Shown here: positions 1 to 9,090 of the stretch, one piece after another
How the letters are laid out: each line of letters starts with the position of its first letter
Position numbering within the stretch: position 1 is the first letter of the stretch
Source of the DNA: Angomonas deanei
Taxonomy: Eukaryota; Euglenozoa; Kinetoplastea; Trypanosomatida; Trypanosomatidae
Assembly (NCBI GenBank): GCA_903995115.1
Contig: LR877146.1
Location: 310,001 to 374,000 of the forward strand
Length of the DNA: 64,000 nt
Direction: 5' to 3'
Made by a program: the position numbers and the translations under genes
The notes under the pieces: model-generated
What the model saw: the letters and a program-made list of their open reading frames with translations, nothing else
Database searches by the model: none
What the model was told of the DNA's origin: nothing

Positions 1-283
1 CCCGTCAGGCGTGCCGACCTCGTGTTTAAATACCCCTTTTCAGCACTCTAATTCTTAATTCCTTTTGACAACACATAGTGTTTCTTTTTTTGATAACCAT
101 CGTTTCTTTTGTTTTTATTGTTGTTGCGTTTTTTTTCTAATTGTGAATACTGCGTGTGACAACTTAAACATTTCCATCCTTTTGACTCTGTTAATTACTA
201 TTGTTGTATCTCCCCTGCCTCTGCCTTACAGGAATGCCTCTCTACTTCTCTCTCAAGACTCACAGGGCGCGCCTCCTTCCACC
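1..283 (+). promoter_or_regulatory. T-rich leader with predicted trans-splice acceptors
   Basis: A CT-rich tract (about 205-228) ends in TTACAG, AG at 230-231; a second CT-rich tract ends in CACAG at 264-265. Either would give a short 5' UTR (about 52 or 18 nt) for the SET-domain gene. Inference from pattern only. Confidence 0.4.
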
Positions 284-1666
284 ATGCGGCGACTCCTACA
301 GCGTACTCCCCAAGGAAATCAATCGGTACGATGGACCTCCACGGTGACATCCACACCAAAACGGGGCAAAAGAAGAAACTATCTAGACGGAGACGACAGT
401 GGGCTCATCTCTCCGCAGAGTAGCGAGCAGGAAGATGCGTTTCACTTTCTAAATTACAACAACGCCGTGTACGGAAAGGCGAAGAGCGCCAATAATAAAT
501 TGAGTTTGTGGCGTCGGTGGGAACTAAAAACTTCCATTTATTTGCTTCATACGCGATTGATCCATGTGGTGTACTTTCATTATTTAAAGGCGATGGCGTT
601 TGCCAGCTACCTTTTTGTGGGAAATAAGATTCGCTACTTTTCTAGAACCAACCACGCCAGCGACGGGGTGAGGGAGACGGATGAAGAAGACCCCGTATAT
701 GTGGGGAAGAGTGCCATTCACGGTAGAGGAATCTTTGCCGCGAGGGATTTGAAAAGAGGGACGCGAATTCACTTCTCCTCCGTCGACCACGCCGCGCCAG
801 GTAACGCAGGGGACACTAATTACTACATTTTCTCCAAATACTTTTTAAAATTCTCCCTGGATTTCCAGCAGGATGAAACCAAACTACCGGAAATGTTCCA
901 CTACTACCACCCATCTGGAAACGTCCTTCAGCTGAACCTGAACAACAACGTGGTGGACTTACTCCTCAACCACTCCTGCACCCCGAATTGTGCCAGTGGG
1001 TTCTCCGCCTTCTTTCTCGATCACGTACTGAACGACAGTGCCCTGAAGAAGGAGCGTCGCACATTTCGAAATCCAAACCACTACTACCTGACCCGAGACG
1101 TTCAACAGGGAGAGGAGATTACCATCAACTACAGTGCCCGACTGGCGCCAATGACGTTTGCCGATCGTCGTTTGTTTACGTCAGGAAATGGGAAATCACA
1201 GCGGACAGGAAGAAAGAGGGCGCTGCTGTCCGGCGTGCAGGACACCCTTTCCGTCCTCTTCTCCGTCAGTGGAAATAAGAGTCATAACATGGTTTGCCGC
1301 TGTGGGGAAGAGAACTGTAACCACTTTGTCTACAAGTACCCAGAGGCCGTCTTGAAGACGATCCGAAAGCGTTATGCCTGCACGGATGGTGAGACGCGAG
1401 CCAACGATATGGCCCTCCTGCGAGAGCTCATTGAGGAACACCAGTTTGACAATGAGTTCGTGTTGCTGTCTTTGCTGCCCTCCTCTGACCTTCTCTTTGA
1501 GTACTTGAACTCCCCCACCACGGCGACACCACGTGACAAGAATGAAAACAGGTTTGAGTTTTATACCATCACCAAATCCGAGTTGATCAAAAGTTACAGA
1601 AATGCGTTTAAAGTCGTGAACGAAATCACTCCTCAAGGTCCGGCGAAGAAAGAAGAGAAGTGGTGA
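284..1666 (+). CDS. SET-domain protein, putative lysine methyltransferase
   Basis: About 460 aa. The start chosen is the ATG at 284, the first ATG after two possible splice acceptors (AG at 230-231 and 264-265); the frame stays open further upstream but without an ATG. The N-terminus (MRRLLQRTPQGN) is Arg/Ser/Thr-rich without acidic residues, so mitochondrial import is possible. SET motifs seen: GKSAIHGRGIFA near residue 141, LLLNHSCTPNC near 228 (the substrate/cofactor pseudoknot motif), GEEITINYS near 275, and a post-SET-like CRCGEENC near 338 that could bind zinc. The family transfers methyl groups from S-adenosylmethionine to lysines of histones or other proteins; the substrate cannot be told from sequence. 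The SET halves are separated by a long insert (about residues 155-215), as in SMYD/SETD6-type enzymes. The C-terminal ~110 residues match nothing I know. Confidence 0.85.
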   Translation: MRRLLQRTPQGNQSVRWTSTVTSTPKRGKRRNYLDGDDSGLISPQSSEQEDAFHFLNYNNAVYGKAKSANNKLSLWRRWELKTSIYLLHTRLIHVVYFHYLKAMAFASYLFVGNKIRYFSRTNHASDGVRETDEEDPVYVGKSAIHGRGIFAARDLKRGTRIHFSSVDHAAPGNAGDTNYYIFSKYFLKFSLDFQQDETKLPEMFHYYHPSGNVLQLNLNNNVVDLLLNHSCTPNCASGFSAFFLDHVLNDSALKKERRTFRNPNHYYLTRDVQQGEEITINYSARLAPMTFADRRLFTSGNGKSQRTGRKRALLSGVQDTLSVLFSVSGNKSHNMVCRCGEENCNHFVYKYPEAVLKTIRKRYACTDGETRANDMALLRELIEEHQFDNEFVLLSLLPSSDLLFEYLNSPTTATPRDKNENRFEFYTITKSELIKSYRNAFKVVNEITPQGPAKKEEKW

Positions 1667-1935
1667 ACGTGGTGTGTCACAGTTGTATATGAACTACAAT
1701 GATTGTTTTTAATTCCGTACTTGCGATATAGGTATTTCTTGCGGATCCTTTTCATAGTATCATACGTTCTCATCCCCTCTCTCAACCATCTTTTAGAGTA
1801 ATTCTTTTCATTTTTTTTTTCCTTCTTTACAAGTATACCTTTTTTTTTTTTTTTCGCTGAATAGAATTTGCTTTCTATATAGCAAGTCGTAGAATTGAGT
1901 AAAACCAATAAAACAAACAATCATCATCGTTAACA

Positions 1936-4044
1936 ATGGCCAAGGCTTCCTCCAAGTCAAAGTCAAAATCCACTTCTTCCAAAAAGAAGAAGCCCAGCCG
2001 CACCAACAGCTCCAGCTCCATGAAGTCGTCTAGCTCCTCCAAGAGCGGCGCCTCCTCGAAGAGTGGGGCGTCCTCTAAGAGCGGTTCGTCCAAGAAGGCA
2101 CCCGCCGCGAAGGGAAAGCGCAGCAGTAGCACCATGAAGCCCTCCAACCTCGGTAAGAACACCACCGGCTCCTCCTCCGCCAAGAAGAAGAAGACGTCCG
2201 ACTCTGGCGCCAAGACCCGTGATATCGATCTCGGTAGCAACTTTGGCAGCATGAATGCGAATAGCATGAACGGCAGTATGGCCGGGAGTATGAACAACTC
2301 CATGTACGGCATGGGCGGTCCGGCTGGCATGAACAGCAACAATAACATGATGGGATCCATGTACGGCCCGCAGCCCAATTCCATGTACGGCATGGGCGCC
2401 ATGAACCCCGACGGCAGCATGTACGGCATGAACTCGATGGGAGGAGCGCAGAGCATGAACGGAATGGGCAGCATGAACAACATGGGCAGTATGGGCGGCA
2501 GCTTCACCACCAAGAACGAGAACGGCGACACCATTATTTGGTTGGAGCCGATGGTAATTATGGTGAACCCCGTCGGAGGACCGCTCGGTGTCGTCCCCAG
2601 TGACCGCCTGGACCGCTACAACAGTATGGGTCTAGGAAGCGGTTACGGCAGCCTCTATGGGCTCGGTGGCTTTCAGGGTCAGGAAGGCAGCATGTACCGC
2701 CCGGAGGGTCTCGGGAGCATTCGCGGCTCCTTCTCACGGGTGGATAGCTACCGCAGTAACGCCAGCGCCAACTCCCGCAGAAGCGGCTTCACCACCGGCA
2801 CCCGCGCCAGCAACAACGACAACGTGTCTGCCGCTGGTAAGTCTGCCGTCTCTGGGTCCTCCGCGACCAGCGCGAACTCGAAGAACACCACCACCCCCAA
2901 GAGCGACGGCAACAGCACTCGCTCCGCCCCTGTGGCTGGTGCCAAGACCCCGACCAGCATCATGAAGAACAGCTCCGCCAGCGCTGGAGAGGTGAACGGG
3001 AAGCGTGTGATCAACAAGGCACTGGACGACAACGTGACGGGTGTGGTCGTGCACGCCACCAAGAATTCCAAGGTGACGATCGCGGAAAAGAAGGTGAAGG
3101 TGGACGGAAAGGAGTTTACCTTTACGGAAACCCACGCCGCCGAGAATGGCACCTACGACTTCAACAAGTCCGACGTCCTCAAGCACCTCACCGAGCAGGC
3201 CCACTGCGCCCATGTTAGCTCCCTCCTCTCCTTCTGCGGCGACAACAATGCCGCCAACGTGAAGGTGACGGAGAAGGTGGTGACCGACATGGCAGTCAAC
3301 ATTATCAAGCGTCTCGAGTGCTCCGCGAAGGAGAACAAGGAGAAGTTCAAGGTCTTCCTAAGCGGCGGTGCCTTCCCTGCCTCCAACCGCGCCACCCCCG
3401 GCGCCTGCCAGGTGAAGGACGTGCTGGCCAAGACCACCCTCACCAACAAGGCCCAGTTCGGTACGAACCCCATTTACGGTTCCTGCCTGCTCAACATCAC
3501 CGAAGAGGAGATCAAGACCAGCGCCGACGTCGCCCCCAAGATTAGCAAGTGCGTCAAGAACTTCAACCTCAAGGACGACGAGTCGCTGGTGCTGCAGCTC
3601 AACGTGACCCAAATCCGTTCCGCCAAGGAGGTCTACATCACGTCCGTCCTCTTTGCCTTCCTCAACCACCAGCAGAAGACCTTTGAGATCAGCAAGTTCC
3701 TAGAGCGGGCCAAGAGCAAGAAGGAGGACGGTGTGCTCTTCGCCACGGCGTTGGGCGGTGCCTCTCGTACCGCTATCCTGATTCCCATCTCCGACGCCGA
3801 TACTCCCGACAACTTGAAGAAGTCGCTCCCCGACTTAGAAAAGATGCTCCAGCAGAAGAACCGACAGGTGCGCAGCGGCAGTGTGGGGAAGTTCACCGAA
3901 CTCACCAAGGCGGCCTTGGACAAGAACACCGTAAAGGATGAAAAGATCAAGGAGAGAATGAAGAAGATGATGCAGGATGCGGAGACGCTGATGAAGGACC
4001 CTGAAAAGAACCGGTTCAAGGCATACCCCTCTTCCTCCAAGTAG
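1936..4044 (+). CDS. Lys/Ser- and Met-rich protein with a kinesin-motor-like domain lacking the P-loop
   Basis: 702 aa. Residues 1-95 are a Lys/Ser-rich basic region with SKSGAS repeats. Residues ~100-195 are a Met/Asn/Gly-rich repeat region (SMNGSM, SMYGMGG). A Ser/Thr linker follows. From about residue 370 to 650 the order of segments resembles a kinesin motor: VTIAEKKVKVDGKEFTF, then SLLSFCGDNNAANVKV where motors have AYGQTGSGKTYTM, then a helix and KFKVFLSGGAFPAS, then EVYITSVLFAFLNHQQKTFEISKFLERAK, and DGVLFATALGGASRTAILIPISDAD, close to the kinesin LLQDSLGGNSKTxMIxxISP segment. The nucleotide-binding GxxxxGKT is absent, so this would be a non-motor relative bound to microtubules or another partner. 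The homology is my reading by eye; a Lys-rich tail follows. AG acceptor candidate at 1863-1864. Confidence 0.75.
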   Translation: MAKASSKSKSKSTSSKKKKPSRTNSSSSMKSSSSSKSGASSKSGASSKSGSSKKAPAAKGKRSSSTMKPSNLGKNTTGSSSAKKKKTSDSGAKTRDIDLGSNFGSMNANSMNGSMAGSMNNSMYGMGGPAGMNSNNNMMGSMYGPQPNSMYGMGAMNPDGSMYGMNSMGGAQSMNGMGSMNNMGSMGGSFTTKNENGDTIIWLEPMVIMVNPVGGPLGVVPSDRLDRYNSMGLGSGYGSLYGLGGFQGQEGSMYRPEGLGSIRGSFSRVDSYRSNASANSRRSGFTTGTRASNNDNVSAAGKSAVSGSSATSANSKNTTTPKSDGNSTRSAPVAGAKTPTSIMKNSSASAGEVNGKRVINKALDDNVTGVVVHATKNSKVTIAEKKVKVDGKEFTFTETHAAENGTYDFNKSDVLKHLTEQAHCAHVSSLLSFCGDNNAANVKVTEKVVTDMAVNIIKRLECSAKENKEKFKVFLSGGAFPASNRATPGACQVKDVLAKTTLTNKAQFGTNPIYGSCLLNITEEEIKTSADVAPKISKCVKNFNLKDDESLVLQLNVTQIRSAKEVYITSVLFAFLNHQQKTFEISKFLERAKSKKEDGVLFATALGGASRTAILIPISDADTPDNLKKSLPDLEKMLQQKNRQVRSGSVGKFTELTKAALDKNTVKDEKIKERMKKMMQDAETLMKDPEKNRFKAYPSSSK

Positions 4045-4718
4045 TCTACCTGGGTAGTACGAAAGTGGAAGAAGTTGTTTTCTTTGGAACCCTAATTCTT
4101 TTTTTTCTTGTTGATTCATCTTTTTGTTTTCCCGCAGTTGTTCCTACTATCATCGTTACATGTCTTTTTTTTATTTTGCGGGGGTCTACATCTCATGTGG
4201 ACTTATTTATTTTTATGTTTCCCTCTTTCGAGCCCTCCGTTTATTTTTCTGTTTTTTTATTTCTGTATCATTCATTCATTTGTCGTTGTTGAAGTTTAAG
4301 AGGATTTTAAAAATACTATTAAAGGTAAAAAGGATTGGGTAGTTGAAGAGGTTTTTTTTTTTAAGGTATGCTTATTTTGTAGATTGCTTTTATTTATATT
4401 TGGTCAAAAAAAAAGTATTTTGTATATTTCTTCCCCCTCCCATATAGTTTCTTTTTGTTGTTGTCGTTCTTTTAATGTGTGTAAAATAAGCGAGGAAAAT
4501 GCTAAACAAAAACACTTCTTAATAGCGGAGTAAACTGAATTACTTTTTTTCATAAGATATTTTTTTTACCCCTTTTACGTTCTGTAAAAACTAATGTCGA
4601 TACCGTAAAGCGTTTGAACCATTCAGCGTAACGTTGTTATAAGCTTCCTGTCCGCCTACATCTGTTCTTCCCGTTCAGTTTTTTTTTTTCCTTAGATTAT
4701 TAGAGTTACTTTTACGTC
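4045..4718 (+). other. spacer with predicted trans-splice acceptor
   Basis: T-rich, no credible coding. A clear polypyrimidine tract runs into CCTTAG, AG at 4694-4695, 24 nt before the next ATG. Confidence 0.5.
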
Positions 4719-6386
4719 ATGTCGTTAGCAGAAAAAATAGTGGCACGGGTGCGGAAAACCTCCCCAGCCAAAAGAACCGATAGCGGCGTGCGATTCCGAG
4801 AGCTCCTCTCCCAAAAGATTGAGCAAGACCAGAATAGAGAAAATAACCATACGAATGGAGGAAATAGAGTTCCCTCTCCCTCCTTGCAAAGTCAGACCGT
4901 CCAGGTGAATACCGGTCAGAGTCGCAGCGTCTCCCCACCAATGGGAAGGGAAAATATAGGCGTCCCCTTTCAGCCGATACTCCTGCAACGGGGCAACTCC
5001 ACTGGTGCCCAGTCCGCCCGACAGCCCACGAGTCGCACCCCGCTGGGGACGGTCGAGGGGAACCGGCAGACCTACCACCTCACCACGCACAAGAAGAAAC
5101 CGATAGCGGAGAGTAGCCCGCCACCCCCTGTCATGGAGCCCAATCCCATCCGACGAGTGTCGACGGATAACCCCATTGTACAGCAGCGCAAGGATGGTAC
5201 CATCTTGATCAAGGAAAGACGGGCGAGTGAGCCGACACCCCCACGGCCACCAATAGAGTGCACACCGCCACAACGGACTCCGTCCAACTCTCCTGAGAAT
5301 AAAAGGGGCACTACCCCACGCACATTGAAGGGCACCAACTCGTTTAAAAACGCACTCCACAATAGCGCTGTCACACGGAAAAGAACAAACTTAAGAAGAC
5401 ATGTGACGTTCAACATGGATACCTCCAATCAGTGTCTCACTCTACACACCTACAGCGTCGAGCAGCTAAAACCAATCTTTATCCAGGACGGCAAATACAA
5501 AGGGAGCAACAAAAAGAAGGAGAAGAAGGACACGTATATTTCGGTGTTTGACTTTAACACCCCTAGTGTCAAGAGTGAGCCCGGCACCGTGGTGACCCCT
5601 TCCCCCGTGCAGCGCAGACTGTCGGCTGGACAGATGAGCCCTACGGAAGCCGACGAGGAGGCCGAGCTAACCCTCTTCCTCCAGCGCTTGTGTCAGAACA
5701 ACTTTGCCCACGTCGTGGATGAGGTGGAAAAGAAGCGAAGCAACAGTCGGGAGGAGAATAGCTCCCTCAACCATAGCCAAAACAACACCGCCGTGCCGGA
5801 GTCCGTCCTGTACCAGTTTAGTATGCGAGATATATCCCTGGATGACACCCCGCCAAAAAAGGCAGCACCTGAACCGAAGCCGAAAAAGGTGGCCCAAAAG
5901 GAAAAGGAGAACGTTAAGGCGCCCATCGTGGAGAAAAAGAAGGAGAAGCCGCAGAAAACGGCGAATCCTTTAGTCAAGCCATCGGTCGTTCCAGCACAGT
6001 CCATCCTCGCCCCAAAAATGAACAACAATCCAGTTAAAAATAGACCTCCTTCTGACAAGACCACCAAGGAAAAGCAGTTTACCAACAAGGTGAAGGAAGC
6101 TACCAAAGCCACCAAGTCGGTTAAAACCCCTGAAACCAGCACCTTTGACTATAGGGATATCAGTCTCTTTGACAGTATCGTCAACGCCGATAACCACGAT
6201 ATGAGCCAATACAATTATAGTGGTATCGTCAACCAATCCAGGACGTCACGTGGACAAGAATCTACTGCGATGGACTTTTCCGCGTTTATGAATCAGCGAA
6301 GAGGGTCGGACGACAGTGCCTATTTGCCAGAAGGAGACGGGGAGAAACGACCCGACGACGCCACCTTCAACTTTAGCATGTTTTAA
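4719..6386 (+). CDS. disordered Ser/Pro/Lys-rich protein with HVTF motif and repeated DISL boxes
   Basis: 555 aa, no recognisable globular domain. The first ~30 residues (MSLAEKIVARVRKTSPAKR) are basic and helix-prone. A basic cluster at ~220-230 carries LRRHVTFNMD, which fits the PP1-docking RVxF pattern. Short acidic/aromatic boxes recur: YISVFDFNTP (~270), FSMRDISLDD (~370), FDYRDISLFD (~480), MDFSAF (~520) and the C-terminal DDATFNFSMF; two of these share the exact core RDISL. Between them lies a Lys/Pro-rich stretch. It shares motif style, not alignable sequence, with the MG-starting proteins downstream but has no myristoylation start. Possibly a scaffold or adaptor; function unknown. 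Confidence 0.8.
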   Translation: MSLAEKIVARVRKTSPAKRTDSGVRFRELLSQKIEQDQNRENNHTNGGNRVPSPSLQSQTVQVNTGQSRSVSPPMGRENIGVPFQPILLQRGNSTGAQSARQPTSRTPLGTVEGNRQTYHLTTHKKKPIAESSPPPPVMEPNPIRRVSTDNPIVQQRKDGTILIKERRASEPTPPRPPIECTPPQRTPSNSPENKRGTTPRTLKGTNSFKNALHNSAVTRKRTNLRRHVTFNMDTSNQCLTLHTYSVEQLKPIFIQDGKYKGSNKKKEKKDTYISVFDFNTPSVKSEPGTVVTPSPVQRRLSAGQMSPTEADEEAELTLFLQRLCQNNFAHVVDEVEKKRSNSREENSSLNHSQNNTAVPESVLYQFSMRDISLDDTPPKKAAPEPKPKKVAQKEKENVKAPIVEKKKEKPQKTANPLVKPSVVPAQSILAPKMNNNPVKNRPPSDKTTKEKQFTNKVKEATKATKSVKTPETSTFDYRDISLFDSIVNADNHDMSQYNYSGIVNQSRTSRGQESTAMDFSAFMNQRRGSDDSAYLPEGDGEKRPDDATFNFSMF

Positions 6387-6730
6387 TGCCATCTTCTCCT
6401 ATAAATGCGTTACCATTTATTTTTTCGTCTTATGTTGTTTTTACTGTTGTTCTTCGATTCTGTTTTTTAGAAGAAGATCAATGTAGATATTTTTAGAGTT
6501 TAATAGATGCGCCATTTGCCAATATTTAGAAGGAACAAAACAACGGGATGGATAGTCGACTATAGGAAATGATACATGATGTGTTATCCTCTGAATGTAC
6601 TCGCATACTCTTCTCCCTTCCCCTATTCTCTAGTTCTTTTTTTTGTTTTTTTCAGTGAACCCCCCTGTATACTGTAACTGTTTTTAGTTTTTCCTTTTTC
6701 CTTATAAATAATACTAAACAACACTTCAAC
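6387..6730 (+). other. spacer: small stem-loop and predicted splice acceptor
   Basis: A 7-bp perfect inverted repeat (ATAAATG/CATTTAT, 6-nt loop) lies at 6401-6420, 15 nt after the stop. A T-rich tract ends in TTTCAG, AG at 6654-6655, upstream of the next ATG at 6731. Nothing coding seen. Confidence 0.4.
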
Positions 6731-8059
6731 ATGGGCGCCGGTGCTTCCAAGAAGGAAGGCCGTACCCCTCCTGCCACACCCCAGAAGATGAACGTCTCGC
6801 GGGACTACGCCTCCTACCCACCGGGCGGTCACAACCGCAGTGTGCCCCTGGAGAAGACCCTTCCCGCGACTAGTCCAAGCAAAGGCAACGAGAACAAGAA
6901 GGATTTCCCTCTGATTAAGCGGGCGTCGATGAAACTCAATCAAATCAAAAGTAAGCCGACGACCACCACCGCCGATGACACGTCGTTACCGCAGTTTCCA
7001 CCGGTGGAACCCGAAAAGAAGGAAGTCTTTCAGCCCAAACCGCCTTCCCGTCGTCCGTCCGATGTGGAGGAGAACTCCATTCTCCGCCGCCGCTCCCTCC
7101 CGCCCGGCGAGGCGAACGACGGGGGGTCCCCGAAGGGTAACTTTTACGACAAGTACCAACCCAACGCCTTTGAGCGGAAGCGGTTGGAGCTGCGCGCCTC
7201 TTTTGGCGAGAATAGTGTCAGCCGCCGGCGACGGGTCTCCATTACGGTGGAGGACGGCGAGGGTATGCAGAACAAGCTAGCCAGGGAGGAAGCGGAAGCC
7301 AAACCGCCGCAGGTCAACAATAATAACAATAGCGCATCCAATTTTAAGAATCCAATCGTGTCCAGTCGCAATAGTAGTAACATGGGAGTGACGCCCGTCA
7401 GCTCCAACCGACAGGTGTCGGCCTCCTCGGTCACCCGCCACTCCACCTGTAGCTCTGCCTCCTCCGGCAGCAGCGGGGTGTACTACGTCGATGACGACTT
7501 CTTCTCCCTCCCAGAGGACTACACCGACGATCACCAGAAGAGTGAGGAGCCCGTCGTCAAGAAGAAGGCTACCAAGAAGACAAAAAATGAACTCCGCGCC
7601 TCCACCGACACCACCGACTCCGTGGAGGCACGGTTGAACCATCACCTCAAGTTCTTGAAGCCCGTCGTCGAGGATACCCCTGTGCTAGAGGAGAAACCAA
7701 CAGTCCAGCCTGAACCCGTCGTTAGCACACGCTCCCCACGAGCCACTGCCGTGAAGAAGAGTCAACCCAACCAGGAGGTGACGAGTACGGTGGAAAACAC
7801 GACGAGACGTCTCAGTGCGCCACACGAGGTGACCCCACAGCCGGAGAAGAACCCCCGCCGCTATACCACCACCACCACTACTCTACCACCCGTCTCCATG
7901 AACCGCTCGACCAACGTCAACAAGTCCAATAGCGCCCTTCACACGCAAAGCGCCGCTGCAGTAAAACCGGTTAGTGCGAGCAACTCTTTTATGCTCCACA
8001 ACTACGACGAGTGGAAGCAGTACAGTAATAGTCGACGGGCCAGTTTTGCCAAGGACTAA
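6731..8059 (+). CDS. N-myristoylation-type disordered protein, FYD-box paralogue 1
   Basis: 442 aa. Starts MGAGASKKEG: Gly2 and Ser6 followed by Lys fit an N-myristoyltransferase substrate, so plasma-membrane or flagellar-membrane attachment is likely. There are no folded domains; the protein is Ser/Thr/Pro/Asn-rich. In order: a perfect SILK-type NSILRRRS (~115), an FYD box NFYDKYQPNAFERKR (~138-152), RRRRVSITVEDGEG (~165), an acidic/aromatic patch YYVDDDFFSLPEDY (~255), and a C-terminal NYDEWKQYSNSRRASFAKD. The next gene (9091-10416) has the same motifs in the same order, so the two are diverged paralogues. I infer a membrane-tethered docking protein, possibly for protein phosphatase 1. Confidence 0.85.
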   Translation: MGAGASKKEGRTPPATPQKMNVSRDYASYPPGGHNRSVPLEKTLPATSPSKGNENKKDFPLIKRASMKLNQIKSKPTTTTADDTSLPQFPPVEPEKKEVFQPKPPSRRPSDVEENSILRRRSLPPGEANDGGSPKGNFYDKYQPNAFERKRLELRASFGENSVSRRRRVSITVEDGEGMQNKLAREEAEAKPPQVNNNNNSASNFKNPIVSSRNSSNMGVTPVSSNRQVSASSVTRHSTCSSASSGSSGVYYVDDDFFSLPEDYTDDHQKSEEPVVKKKATKKTKNELRASTDTTDSVEARLNHHLKFLKPVVEDTPVLEEKPTVQPEPVVSTRSPRATAVKKSQPNQEVTSTVENTTRRLSAPHEVTPQPEKNPRRYTTTTTTLPPVSMNRSTNVNKSNSALHTQSAAAVKPVSASNSFMLHNYDEWKQYSNSRRASFAKD

Positions 8060-9090
8060 TTGTTTTCCTTGAAGCGCCACGATTTTTCCGCTTATTGTTT
8101 TTAATAACTGGAACACAAATCTTTTTTATTATTATTTATGGTTTAATTTTCCACATCAAAAACGTGCTTTTTTTTTTTTTGTTTGTTTTGAGAATGTTTA
8201 TTTCTTCTTCTTTTTTTTTTTTTCCTTCCGAGGAAACTCGAAGGACAATGTAAAAAGTCTCTGTACTTCCCCTCTGCGTCCCTGGGCAAGAGTTTGGCGT
8301 GTCTTGCTAAAACTACAAAAAGATACATTACATATTTATATATACATTTTTTTTTAGTGATTTTGTGTGTATGTATAACCCCCTTGAAAGGGCGAATTGA
8401 TTTGGTTTTTTCTGTTGTTGTAGTTTTTTTTTGTGTGTGTGTGATTTTATCATTTTCCCCATTTTTCATTCTCGTATGGTTTTCTTTTGTTTTGTTTTTT
8501 TGTTTTTTTCATTTTTGGGTTGATGGTTAATTATTGGAATATTTATAAATTAAAAAAAATCGGTTGCATGTCTGGGAAAGACAGCAAAAAAAAAAAAGTT
8601 ATTTTAACAAATAAAAAACAGAAACGCACTTCGTTATGTATCTTTTTCCCCTTTTTTTTTTAGAAGTGTGTTTCGTGTGCTTTTACTGAGTATTCGTAGG
8701 TTGAGACGCGCTGGCACATCAAAGACGAGTACAATTCTTTCATGCCTCGGTCGCATCTTTTTTTTGATGCTTTGGTGTCTTTTATGACCATGGAGTAAAA
8801 TTTTGTTCGTACTAATATAGTTTCTCTCTTTCCCTTTTTTTATAATATAATCAGTTTTTTTGCATCTAATTGTGTTTTGTTATCACTAGTTGTACCACTG
8901 TTGTTCCGAGCACAGCTCGTGGGTAGTGATTAGTGTTTAAGCTTCAAACATACTTCTTCTGTTCTATTCTGTCTTCTTTAACTTACAGTAGTAGTTAATA
9001 GCAGTAGTTATCCAATAAATTTTTACTTCGTCCTATTTTAGAGTATATATATTTTTTATTTTTTTTTCATTCTTCAACAATTTGTGAAGT
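8060..9090 (+). other. long T-rich spacer
   Basis: About 1 kb of poly-T/AT-rich DNA. Small open frames here are low-complexity and not credible. A pyrimidine-rich run (~8951-8986) ends in CTTACAG, AG at 8987-8988, a likely acceptor for the gene starting at 9091. Confidence 0.45.
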
